Source: DASRBN01 sp035294305
GTDB taxonomy: Bacteria; Chloroflexota; Ktedonobacteria; Ktedonobacterales; Ktedonobacteraceae
Direction: 5' to 3'
Length of the DNA stretch: 64,000 bases
NCBI GenBank assembly: GCA_035294305.1
Contig: DATGLD010000051.1
Location: 186,001-250,000 of the forward strand
Part shown: piece after piece, positions 1-7,436 of the stretch
Position numbering within the stretch: position 1 is the stretch's first letter
Layout: each line of letters opens with the position of its first letter
Notes under the pieces: model-generated
The model's input: the letters and a program-made list of their open reading frames with translations, nothing else
Told to the model about the DNA's origin: nothing
Databases searched by the model: none
Translations under genes and position numbers: made by a program

Positions 1-1
1 C

Positions 2-1234
2 GACAGCGGCCCCGCCAGTATTGTTACCGGCCCGGATGGCAATCTGTGGTTCACTGAAGCCGACGCAGGACAGGTTGTCGTAGCCAATACCAGCGGTCAG
101 TTCATCCAGACATTTGCCCTCGGCTCGGGCAGCAACCCGGTAGGTATTACGAAAGGGACCGATAGCGCCCTATGGGTCGCCGAGCAGGATGGTAACATCG
201 CACGCATCACACAGTCCGGCAGCATGACCACATTCCCGGTTCCGGGTGGCGCCACAGGTCTGCCAACCAACATAGTTGAGGGGATTGATGGCAACATCTG
301 GTTTACGCTGTTCCATGGCAATTCTATCGGCGTTCTGAATACGGGCAGCAGCCAATACTCGGCCCAATACACCATTCCCAGCGCGGGCAGTGGCGTTGAA
401 GGTATCACAACCGGCCCCGACGGTGCGCTGTGGTTTACCGAGTTCTATGCCAGTAAGATTGGGCGTGTAACCACCGGCGGCCAGTTCACCGAGTATCCTC
501 TGGCGGCCAATAGCAATCCTACGGATATCGCGGTTGGTAAAAATGGCGTCCTGTGGTTCACTGAAGTAGGTTCCAACAAGATCGGTCGCATCACTACCAG
601 CGGACAAATTGCCGAGTTCACCGTTCCCACGGCCAATAGCGACCCCTATGGCATCGTCAAGGGACCTGATGGCAACATGTGGTTCACCGAGACCAGTGGC
701 GACAAGATCGGCAAGATCACACCTACAGGCAAGATCACCGAATATACGGTTCCAACTGCTGGTGGCGGTCCGCGCGGTATCACGGTCGGCCCTGATAAGG
801 CTCTCTGGTTCGCTGAAATCAGCGGCAGCAAGATTGGTCGCATCACGACTAAGGGCAAGATCACAGAGTTCGCGCTCCCGTCAGGAAGCAATCCCAACAC
901 CATCACCAAAGGCCCCGATAGCGCGCTGTGGTTTACTGAGGCTGGCTCCAGCAGTATCGGGCGCATCACCACCACTGGCCAGGAGACGCAGTATGCACTG
1001 CCTACCAGCGGAAGCTATCCACAGAATATCGTGACGGGTTCAGACGGCAAGCTCTGGTTTACCGAGTACTTCGGCGACCAGGTCGGCAGCATCACTACTA
1101 GCGGCCAGGTCTACGAGTACCCAACCATGCACTCGTTTAACTCATTGCCTTACGGCATCACGAGCGGCCCGGATGGCAACATCTGGTTCACCGAGTTCAA
1201 CGGGAACGGCATCGGCAGCATTATCCCTAACTAA
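2..1234 (+). CDS. Streptogramin-lyase (Vgb)-like beta-propeller protein, 5' end outside window
   Basis: The frame is open from the first bases of the window, so the start lies upstream; 410 residues are visible. Ten repeats of about 42 residues are seen, each carrying a [LIM]W[FV][TA]E-type strand after a GPDG-like turn and ending in IGRITT-like and TEY/EF-like strands. This is the repeat of virginiamycin B lyase and related NHL/SMP-30-type propellers. Vgb linearises streptogramin B antibiotics, but most relatives with this repeat have no proven activity, so the specific function is unknown. Ten visible repeats exceed the seven blades of Vgb, so either two propellers are present or the protein is a longer repeat array. 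The export signal cannot be judged because the N-terminus is missing. Confidence 0.8.
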   Translation, partial: DSGPASIVTGPDGNLWFTEADAGQVVVANTSGQFIQTFALGSGSNPVGITKGTDSALWVAEQDGNIARITQSGSMTTFPVPGGATGLPTNIVEGIDGNIWFTLFHGNSIGVLNTGSSQYSAQYTIPSAGSGVEGITTGPDGALWFTEFYASKIGRVTTGGQFTEYPLAANSNPTDIAVGKNGVLWFTEVGSNKIGRITTSGQIAEFTVPTANSDPYGIVKGPDGNMWFTETSGDKIGKITPTGKITEYTVPTAGGGPRGITVGPDKALWFAEISGSKIGRITTKGKITEFALPSGSNPNTITKGPDSALWFTEAGSSSIGRITTTGQETQYALPTSGSYPQNIVTGSDGKLWFTEYFGDQVGSITTSGQVYEYPTMHSFNSLPYGITSGPDGNIWFTEFNGNGIGSIIPN

Positions 1235-1281
1235 GAGCATTGGTAGGATATGGACATTGTAGCGGAAGTATTCTCAATAAT

Positions 1282-1318
1282 AACGGAGGTTGCCCACTTC
1301 AAGTGGATGGCCTCCGTT
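1282..1318. terminator. Hairpin after the propeller gene
   Basis: An 8-bp outer stem (AACGGAGG / CCTCCGTT) encloses a second 6-bp stem (CCACTT / AAGTGG). It lies 48 bases after the stop of the propeller gene. The T-run that follows is weak, so termination is likely but not certain. Confidence 0.55.
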
Positions 1319-1362
1319 GTTCTTACCCTCTGACGATGAAGGGTAACAACCACTTTCGGGCA

Positions 1363-1389
1363 TGTCATTCTGAGCGAAGCCAAGAATCA
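1363..1389 (+). repeat. Degenerate copy of a dispersed TCATTCTGAGC repeat
   Basis: The stretch contains GTCATTCTGAGCG followed by AAGAATC. It matches, with small differences, the arm of the long palindrome at 61787-61856. Only one arm is present here. Confidence 0.4.
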
Positions 1390-1433
1390 TAAAACGTCTG
1401 TTAGCATTTGAAAAACCTATAAAGGAAAAACTC

Positions 1434-1690
1434 ATGAAGAACAAACAAAAAACACAAAACAAATGGCATCCCACGGTAATAGGCGAGCGTGTAGTCAGAT
1501 TCCTGGCCGCCAGACCTTTCACCTTCAGGAGCTACCCATCCAGCCTGTTCACGAGCGACATTCCGGTGCAGGGGCTGGTAGCCGCGCTAAGGCAGGCCGA
1601 GAAGCAGCGCCAGGTAGTTCCACAAGGGGAGATCTCAACGCCCATCATGACGCGGGTGGAAGAGATGGAAAGGGAATTGCAGGGAAGTAG
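1434..1690 (+). pseudogene. Possible gene remnant running into a long palindrome
   Basis: From an ATG at 1434, preceded by an A-rich AAAGGA-type ribosome-binding site, a frame reads about 85 residues. They have plausible codon use, a charged N-terminus and a Glu/Arg-rich helical end. The frame then enters the palindrome at 1684-1763 and continues antisense through the next gene, which is not credible as protein. I read this as a short gene whose 3' end was replaced by the palindrome, or as non-coding. No family was recognised. Confidence 0.25.
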
Positions 1691-1763
1691 AGAGCTCTCG
1701 CCAGCCGTATCTTCCTGCTCTTTCCAGAGCAGGAAGATACGGCTGGCGAGAGCTCTCTACTTC
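1684..1763. repeat. Perfect 38-bp inverted repeat with 4-base loop
   Basis: Bases 1684-1721 are the exact reverse complement of 1726-1763, separated by TTCC. The structure begins three bases beyond the stop of the leftward transporter gene at 1767. It may act as its terminator, but 38 paired bases are far more than a terminator needs and there is no T-run. It resembles a palindromic dispersed element. Confidence 0.85.
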
Positions 1764-1766
1764 AAC

Positions 1767-2375
1767 CTATACCCAGAGGTGCAGGCCGTTGGAAAAGTTC
1801 AATGTTACGGCAAATGTCAGGTACATCAACCAGATGCCGGTAAGCAACTGCCAGATACCGACCAGGCGCGCTCCCATGGGGAAGAAGCTAAAGCGCGTGG
1901 GAGCTTCCGTCAGGTAGATCAAAGACAGACCGATGAAGACAATCACGACCGGAACATCGCCCGCGATTGCGAAGACGATCACGCCCAGTATGGAGATCAA
2001 AAAGAATGCAATTGCCATCCAGGCGTCGGGCAATGCGCTGGCACCGATGAAGCGCCGGTGCGCCATGGCAAACCAGTGGATACCATATGCCGTGAAAGCC
2101 AGCGCCGCCATATAGAGCGGTGAAGTGGCACTGCTGCCTGGCTTGGCAAAGACGTTAAACCAGGTCAGTCCGACCAGCAGGGTAATGCCGGTGATAAACT
2201 GCATGAAGCCCGGCATCCAGAATGCCCACATACCCATCGTCCGGCTCACATCAGGCTCCTCTTTAGGATAGCCGAATACCGCGTGGCCTCCCCAGACGAA
2301 ATAGCCGGTGCCGAGGCCGAAGAAGCCAATTGCGAGTGGAAGAAACGCCGACGGGGGAAAAACAAACTGTGTCAT
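1767..2375 (-). CDS. Six-helix membrane protein, GPR1/FUN34/YaaH-like
   Basis: 202 residues with about six hydrophobic helices and short loops. The order of the helices, with an AFTAYGIHW-type helix after a glycine/aromatic-rich first helix, resembles the GPR1/FUN34/YaaH (SatP) family of acetate/succinate uptake proteins. The usual N-terminal NPAPLGL motif is not present, so the family call is tentative. The start has an excellent AGGAGGA site eight bases upstream. A sigma-70-like promoter about 340 bases upstream (2717-2745) implies a long leader. The gene ends beside the 38-bp palindrome. Confidence 0.55.
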   Translation of the reverse strand: MTQFVFPPSAFLPLAIGFFGLGTGYFVWGGHAVFGYPKEEPDVSRTMGMWAFWMPGFMQFITGITLLVGLTWFNVFAKPGSSATSPLYMAALAFTAYGIHWFAMAHRRFIGASALPDAWMAIAFFLISILGVIVFAIAGDVPVVIVFIGLSLIYLTEAPTRFSFFPMGARLVGIWQLLTGIWLMYLTFAVTLNFSNGLHLWV

Positions 2376-2716
2376 GTCAAATCCTCCTCAAAAAGTTCCA
2401 TATGGTAAACCGTCATCCAGCGTCAATTCTAAGGCGTTGGAACAACTTATTCCTGCCCCCTGCCGTCGCAAGGGTAGCAGATCACCAACATACCGGCTCA
2501 CTGAAAGAACACGTGCTAACGCTGGCACGTCAATCGGGAGAAAGAAACAAGACCCTCCGACAATTTCAGAGAGAGAAAAGCAAGCAATCACGAATCATTC
2601 ATAGCGGACTCCTTTCCGGGGCTGCTTCTAAAAACAACGAGCGAGCAGATGAAAGCCTGGAGTAATGGAATGAGGGTGAATCAGCATGCAGCCCGATCGA
2701 TTCATCCTTTATAAGA

Positions 2717-2745
2717 AGTATACGGTGAAAATCGAGATATTGCAA
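2717..2745 (-). promoter_or_regulatory. Sigma-70-like promoter for the YaaH-like gene
   Basis: On the minus strand TTGCAA (2745-2740) and TATACT (2722-2717) are separated by exactly 17 bases. The downstream gene starts at 2375. Confidence 0.5.
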
Positions 2746-2974
2746 TCTTTCAAATGGCTAAATGGTTAATCAGAATCCCTACCAGGCACGTCCTGTAGAT
2801 CGCCTCATGCGGACACCATCTGACACAGCCCGGACGATATTCTTCATAACTATCTATCACATTTTAAGGACTTTTTTATTTTATAATATAAAAAATGATA
2901 ACTCTTTATTATAGTTTATTAATTGAATTTACATATATGATCATATTGAGGTGCAAAGCTTGTCGGCCCGCAAG

Positions 2975-3012
2975 CAAGTGGCCCACTCACCTGCGTGGGA
3001 GTGGGCCACTTG
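2975..3012 (-). terminator. Hairpin after the WNGTQW-repeat gene
   Basis: Perfect 14-bp stem (CAAGTGGCCCACTC with GAGTGGGCCACTTG) and a 10-base loop, 25 bases past the stop of the leftward gene at 3037. There is no clear T-run. Confidence 0.55.
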
Positions 3013-3036
3013 CCCGCGTCGAAAGACATGCAAGCC

Positions 3037-4176
3037 TTAGCAATAATGCTCGATCAGTGTAGTGCTATCGGAATGGCCCACAGCCCACACATCTGTAGGC
3101 GAGGTCGCGGCCACCCCCTCAAGCTGCGTGCTGTTCATGCCGGGGCTGGGGCTTTTCACAACATGCCATTGTTTGCCGTTCCAATGCTCGGTCAGCGTAT
3201 GGGAGACAAAATCGCTGGATTGGTAGTATCCCACGGCCCAGACATTGCTGGCCGAGATTTCTGCTACTCCAAGCAGGCTGTTGCTGACAGGACCCGGGCC
3301 GGAGCTTGACACGACGCTCCACTGTGTCCCATTCCAGTGCTCGGTCAGAGTCTGGCTGTCGGCATACCCGACGGCCCAGGCATCAGTGGCTGAGGTCGCG
3401 GCCACGCTATCAAGGTAGTTAATCTGCGTGCCAGGGCTGGGGCTGCTGACGACGCTCCATTGCGTTCCGTTCCACTGTTCGGTCAGCGCCTGCCAGACGC
3501 CGTTGCTGCCGGCACCGTACCCGACGGCCCAGACATCAGTGGCGGAAACGGCGGCCACTCCGGCCAGAACGTTGGACTGCGTGCCGGGGCTGGGGCTGCT
3601 GACGACGCTCCATTGTGTTCCGTTCCAGTGCTCGACCAGCGTCGGTTGAATCGGGCCAATTGCCGTAGTGCTTTCACTGAACCCGACGGCCCAGACATCG
3701 TTGGTCGAGACAGCGGCCACACTGTAAAGCTCGTTGCCAGCATTGGCCGGATTGGGACTGCTGACGATACTCCACTGCGTCCCATTCCAGTGTTCGGTCA
3801 GAGTTTCAGCGACGCCATTAACGCCTTCCCAACCTACGGCCCATATATCGTTCGCCGAAACAACCGCTACACTGGTCAGCGTGCTGTAAAGCGTGCCGGT
3901 GCTGGGACTGCTGACCGCGCTCCACTGCGTCCCGTTCCATTGCTCAATGATCGGCTGGCCGCTGCTCCTCTGTAAGCCAGAGCCGCCGACAGCCCAGGCA
4001 TCGTTCGCCGAAACCGTGGCCACACTATGCAAACCGTCGGGCGAACCCGGATTCGGACTACTTACAATCTTCCAGCTGCAACTCAGTGGAGCCGCGCTGG
4101 TGACGCTGGCGTTGATAAACAGCATTGGGAGGAAACACAGCATCATTATAGACATGAAGAAACTTCTCAGTTTCAT
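3037..4176 (-). CDS. Secreted seven-repeat WNGTQW propeller protein
   Basis: 379 residues with a signal peptide (about residues 1-29, ending near TSAAP). Seven repeats of about 50 residues follow; each has a DxWAVG strand, and six carry a complete WNG[TK]QWxVVSSP-type strand. The seventh such strand is split: the N-terminus begins CSWKIVSSP and the C-terminus ends LIEHYC. Together these would close a seven-bladed ring, and the only two cysteines of the mature chain (C33 and C379) would meet at the seam. No catalytic motif is visible; the role is unknown, perhaps binding outside the cell. The gene stands alone with a hairpin after it. Confidence 0.75.
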   Translation of the reverse strand: MKLRSFFMSIMMLCFLPMLFINASVTSAAPLSCSWKIVSSPNPGSPDGLHSVATVSANDAWAVGGSGLQRSSGQPIIEQWNGTQWSAVSSPSTGTLYSTLTSVAVVSANDIWAVGWEGVNGVAETLTEHWNGTQWSIVSSPNPANAGNELYSVAAVSTNDVWAVGFSESTTAIGPIQPTLVEHWNGTQWSVVSSPSPGTQSNVLAGVAAVSATDVWAVGYGAGSNGVWQALTEQWNGTQWSVVSSPSPGTQINYLDSVAATSATDAWAVGYADSQTLTEHWNGTQWSVVSSSGPGPVSNSLLGVAEISASNVWAVGYYQSSDFVSHTLTEHWNGKQWHVVKSPSPGMNSTQLEGVAATSPTDVWAVGHSDSTTLIEHYC

Positions 4177-4193
4177 TATCGATTCCTTTCAAT

Positions 4194-4586
4194 TCAAGCG
4201 GAATGAGCGTCCACTTCGGAGATGCGTTCCGCAAAGAGAATGAGATTGTTGTAGGGGTCTCTGATGAAAAACTCTTTGAGGCCCCAGGGTTTAGCTTCTA
4301 GAGTAGAACAAACGTTGTTTGTTGGCAGGTATTGCCGGTACAACTCATCGATGCTGGTGACGCCGATCCAACACACCGAATGGCTTTTGGGAACATCTGA
4401 GGAGTAGTTCAGATGCAGAGCGACTGCATCGTGTTCGACAATGGCAAAGCCTTCGTCGCGATAGGTAGTCTGAAATCCCAGTTGTTCATAGAAGGCCAGC
4501 GCCTGCTCCAGATTATTGACGACAAAACGAGGGGCAACCGAGAGAAATGCTGGCCGGTTACTGTGGTTGCTTTGCGATGTTGGCAT
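4194..4586 (-). CDS. VOC (glyoxalase/bleomycin-resistance fold) protein
   Basis: 130 residues. The motifs RFVVNNLEQALAFYEQLGF near the N-terminus and GLKEFFIRDPYNNLILF near the C-terminus are typical of the vicinal-oxygen-chelate fold. A conserved E in EFFIRDP and an H in VALHLNY could form half a metal site. The family includes glyoxalases, dioxygenases and drug-binding proteins, so the substrate cannot be named. The start is supported by AAAGGAG upstream. The gene lies 17 bases upstream of the WNGTQW gene on the same strand and may be co-transcribed. Confidence 0.8.
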   Translation of the reverse strand: MPTSQSNHSNRPAFLSVAPRFVVNNLEQALAFYEQLGFQTTYRDEGFAIVEHDAVALHLNYSSDVPKSHSVCWIGVTSIDELYRQYLPTNNVCSTLEAKPWGLKEFFIRDPYNNLILFAERISEVDAHSA

Positions 4587-4697
4587 GTGTCTTTGCTCCT
4601 TTCATTGCATACAGAATCCACCTGGCTATTCTTATCATGAACCTCTTGTATGGAAAACCTGTAACCAACCAGCAGCATTACCCTTTCAGGGCTTGAG

Positions 4698-4730
4698 CCA
4701 TCGCTGACGTATGGCTTGCGGCAGCGATGG
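4698..4730. terminator. Hairpin after the sigma partner gene
   Basis: Nine-bp stem CCATCGCTG / CAGCGATGG with a 15-base loop. It is followed directly by a 12-bp perfect palindrome, GGTTGTACAACC (4729-4740). It sits 40 bases past the stop of the leftward gene at 4770; no T-run. Confidence 0.4.
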
Positions 4731-4769
4731 TTGTACAACCAATCAATCAATGAATTGCGGCCAGCATTC

Positions 4770-5909
4770 TTACTGGCACTGACCGGAAGGCTTCACCTGT
4801 GGCGAATTCACCGAATTTGGACTGGTCGTGATAACCTCGGCCACGCCAGGGAAGGTATGGTCGGGTGGCAATGTGCCTGAAACGGTAAAGGTGTACGTTT
4901 GTGTGGTCTGCCCCGGCGCGAAGGTAACGCTCGCATTCGTGCTGGAGCGGCCATTGTTCGCCGTCCACATGAACTGCACAGTGCCCCCACCGCTACCGGC
5001 AGCGGCATGGAACGTGGCCGTATAGGTGAACGTGACCTGCGTATTGCAGGCGATCCCCGCGATTGAGGATGGGCTGACCACTAAATCGACGCCAGTCACC
5101 TGGAACGAGGCCTGCGTGCAGGTGCCCGCTGGCTTGATCAGCTGCGATGTGAAGCTATTGGGACTGGTCGTCATCACCCCGCCGTTGCCGGGAAAGGTGT
5201 TATCGGGCGAGAGCGCGCCTGACGAGGTAAAGGTATACGTTTTTGTGGTCTGCCCGGGCGCGAATTGTATGCTGGCCGGCGTACTACCCCGCCCATTATT
5301 CACTGTATAGGTAAAATCTACCGTACCGCCGGGACTATTGGCCGGGACGTGGAACGTGGCCGTATATGTAACGGTGAGGTTACTGCCGCAGGCCAATCCC
5401 GCAATCGAGGATGGTTGAACAGCCATATCAATACCCGTCACGCGGAACGTAACCGGAGTCTTTGTAGGCGTGGGTGTATTGGCCGGCCTACTTGTTGGCG
5501 ACGGCTGCACTATGGGCGTTGTTTGACCATGATTTGGATGGCCGCCAGTAGCCGGTTGCCGCGAATGGCTCAAAACGAAGAGCAGCGAACCGACAAGCAT
5601 CGCCGCGATCACAACGGCGGCGAGTGCGCCAAGGCGCTGCTGCCATACCTTACCATTAGAAGAAGATCTGAAGCCGATAAGTTTCATAGTGTTTTCCTTT
5701 TCTCCCCTGCGCACCAGAGGCGGCGCCGGGGTGAATACTGATTGAGTTTCATATGGAGTTTTTACATCGTGTTTTTGCAGAAGCGTTCGTATACGAGCGA
5801 GCGATTGGATATCTCCGGCGCGTGTATCGTAAAGATGATGCAAGTCCTGCATCAGCTGTTCGTTTTGCCTGCTCAACTCCTCGGGAGTGAAGTCATTGTG
5901 TATTCCCAT
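4770..5909 (-). CDS. Membrane-anchored sigma partner with two tandem Ig-like repeats
   Basis: 379 residues. A soluble, helical and charged N-terminal part (about 1-90) is followed by one membrane helix (about 92-113) and a Pro/Thr-rich linker (about 120-150). Two near-identical repeats of about 110 residues follow; each starts with F[RQ]VTG[IV]D, contains TYTATFH and ends in TTSPNS. The gene follows the ECF sigma gene by 15 bases. An N-in single-pass layout beside a sigma factor suggests an anti-sigma or sensor role, but no classic zinc anti-sigma HxxxCxxC motif is present. The outer repeats may sense an extracellular signal. RBS GGGAGA precedes the ATG. Confidence 0.65.
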   Translation of the reverse strand: MGIHNDFTPEELSRQNEQLMQDLHHLYDTRAGDIQSLARIRTLLQKHDVKTPYETQSVFTPAPPLVRRGEKENTMKLIGFRSSSNGKVWQQRLGALAAVVIAAMLVGSLLFVLSHSRQPATGGHPNHGQTTPIVQPSPTSRPANTPTPTKTPVTFRVTGIDMAVQPSSIAGLACGSNLTVTYTATFHVPANSPGGTVDFTYTVNNGRGSTPASIQFAPGQTTKTYTFTSSGALSPDNTFPGNGGVMTTSPNSFTSQLIKPAGTCTQASFQVTGVDLVVSPSSIAGIACNTQVTFTYTATFHAAAGSGGGTVQFMWTANNGRSSTNASVTFAPGQTTQTYTFTVSGTLPPDHTFPGVAEVITTSPNSVNSPQVKPSGQCQ

Positions 5910-5924
5910 GCTTTTTTCTCCCTT

Positions 5925-6461
5925 CTACTGCCTTCTGTAGAGAGCGCCTAAGTGGGCAATTGCGCGCGAAAGCATCTGTCGCACGGCGTCTTCTCGTTTA
6001 TCGAGCAGGATTGCAATATCAGCAAAAGGCAACCCGGAACTGTAGCGTAGTTGCAAAACCTGTTGCTGCGCGGGAGATAACTGTTCAATGGCCCTGCGCA
6101 GTTGCTCTACTTCCTCGTGTCGTTCGGCGACCCATTCTGGTGCCCGCGACTCATCCTCATAAATAGAGTCCGCCACCGTTTCTAAGCTGACAACAGGACG
6201 ACGAGCCTGTCGTCGATAGCTATCGACGAGCTTATTACGCGCGACCCGCCGCAGCCACGCCAGCTGCTCCTTTCTCTCTAAACCCGAGAGGTTATCATGT
6301 TCCCATGCCGCCGCGAAGACCTCCGCTGTCAGGTCCTCGGCATCTTCGCGTGAGCTAACATGCAGGCGCATATACGCGAAGATGGTCGGCCCATAGAGGT
6401 CAAACAGCGACGTCTCCGCGCTGTTATCCTGTTCGCTCTGGCTGCGTTTCTGCTGTTGCAT
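5925..6461 (-). CDS. ECF-type RNA polymerase sigma factor
   Basis: 178 residues from the ATG at 6461, which has a strong GGAGAGGGAG site. A GTG at 6539 in the same frame would add 26 residues without a good site. Region 2 is seen in FAYMRLHVSSREDAEDLTAE and LAWLRRVARNKLVDSYRR. Region 4 is seen in LSPAQQQVLQLRYSSGLPFADIA with the following recognition helix. The short length without region 3 is that of group IV factors. It should direct polymerase to a small regulon under control of the adjacent membrane protein. Confidence 0.9.
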   Translation of the reverse strand: MQQQKRSQSEQDNSAETSLFDLYGPTIFAYMRLHVSSREDAEDLTAEVFAAAWEHDNLSGLERKEQLAWLRRVARNKLVDSYRRQARRPVVSLETVADSIYEDESRAPEWVAERHEEVEQLRRAIEQLSPAQQQVLQLRYSSGLPFADIAILLDKREDAVRQMLSRAIAHLGALYRRQ

Positions 6462-6623
6462 GCTAACTCCCTCTCCCTGTCTCCCTACGCGACAAGAAAT
6501 TTCACTCAAGATATCGCTGAAAGCAGAACTTTGTGACACAATTTCGGATCAGGTTTTTCTGTATTCATACTAACATAGGAATTCGTATTTTATGTAGCAA
6601 AAGCTAGCGTCCACCCAGGCAAC

Positions 6624-6653
6624 TTGACATCTTCCCCTCTCATATCCTATACT
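6624..6653 (+). promoter_or_regulatory. Promoter of the TetR gene
   Basis: TTGACA (6624-6629), an 18-base spacer and TATACT (6648-6653) match the sigma-70 consensus closely. The palindrome at 6655-6670 covers the likely transcription start. Confidence 0.75.
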
Positions 6654-6654
6654 C

Positions 6655-6670
6655 CTTATCACTTGATAAG
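6655..6670. promoter_or_regulatory. Operator 1, CTTATCA-CT-TGATAAG
   Basis: Perfect seven-base arms around a two-base centre, directly after the -10 box of the TetR gene. The same arms recur at 7389-7404 before the efflux gene, which indicates autoregulation by the adjacent repressor. Confidence 0.75.
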
Positions 6671-6687
6671 TGAAAACAGGTGAAACA

Positions 6688-7365
6688 ATGGAGCATAGGG
6701 AACGCAAAGAGCAGCGGCAGCGCAAAATCGTCTCGCGCGAGGAGGCTGAGGAGACGCGCAATACTATCCTGCGCGTGGCACAGCAACTCTTCATGGAACT
6801 GGGCTATCGCTCGGTGACGACGCGGCAGATTGCCGATGCCTGCGGGCTGACGCAGCCTGCCCTCTACCACTACTTCGCGGATAAGCAGGAGTTGTATGTG
6901 GCGATGGCGCAAGAAGAGCTGGCGAAGACACGCGCGGCACTGGAGCGTCTCGCGAGCCGTGGCGACTCCATTGATGAACGCTTGCGGCGTGCAGCCCTCT
7001 ACCTGCTCAGCGCAACGCGGCACGACCATGCTCAGCTGCTGCACGATATCCGGCACGAACTCTCACCGGAGGCGCGTGCGACCCTGAACGAGGCGTTTAT
7101 GGCCGGCATCGTCAGCCCGATTGCCTCGATCTTCGAGGATGGCTTAGCGAAAGGCCTCTTGCGCTCCAGGCAGCAGCGTGGCACCGACGCGGTCACGGCG
7201 ACTTTTTTGTTCATGAGCATGATCTCGCAATTCCTGGCCGGCCAGCATGGTAGTTCGGCCCTTGCATCCGGCCTCGCAGGGAGCGCTAGCGATATTGCGC
7301 GCTTGATCGTGCAGGTTATCCTGCATGGGCTTACCCGCCCACAGGCAGAAATTACGTCTTTATAG
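6688..7365 (+). CDS. TetR-family repressor of the adjacent efflux pump
   Basis: 225 residues from the ATG at 6688, preceded by AGGTG; a GTG at 6670 is in frame but overlaps operator 1. The N-terminal helix-turn-helix (about 40-80) reads VTTRQIADACGLTQPALYHYF, typical of TetR. The C-terminal part is a helical ligand-binding and dimer domain with no motif that names the ligand. The DHA2-type pump begins 72 bases downstream. Matching palindromes before both genes suggest the protein represses itself and the pump until a drug or metabolite binds. Confidence 0.9.
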   Translation: MEHRERKEQRQRKIVSREEAEETRNTILRVAQQLFMELGYRSVTTRQIADACGLTQPALYHYFADKQELYVAMAQEELAKTRAALERLASRGDSIDERLRRAALYLLSATRHDHAQLLHDIRHELSPEARATLNEAFMAGIVSPIASIFEDGLAKGLLRSRQQRGTDAVTATFLFMSMISQFLAGQHGSSALASGLAGSASDIARLIVQVILHGLTRPQAEITSL

Positions 7366-7384
7366 AGCAGTTATATTTTTGCAA

Positions 7385-7408
7385 CTTACTTATCATATGA
7401 TAAGTAAG
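7385..7408. promoter_or_regulatory. Operator 2, perfect 24-bp palindrome before the efflux gene
   Basis: CTTACTTATCAT is followed by its exact reverse complement. The central 16 bases share both arms with operator 1 and differ from it only in the two central bases. It lies between the repressor stop and the ribosome-binding site of the pump gene. Confidence 0.8.
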
Positions 7409-7436
7409 ATTGCTTCTCGCCAAAGGAGAAAGAATC

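Larger units (their letters stand above)
2376..3036. other. Long leader of the YaaH-like gene plus AT-rich spacer
   Basis: No convincing gene is present. On the minus strand it holds the promoter at 2717-2745 and about 335 bases of leader. In that leader are a four-codon ORF with a good AAAGGAG site (ATG at about 2604) and a GTG-started 67-codon frame (2591-2388) ending just before the real ribosome-binding site. Bases 2870-2945 are strikingly AT-rich. The hairpin at 2975-3012 closes the region. Confidence 0.5.
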
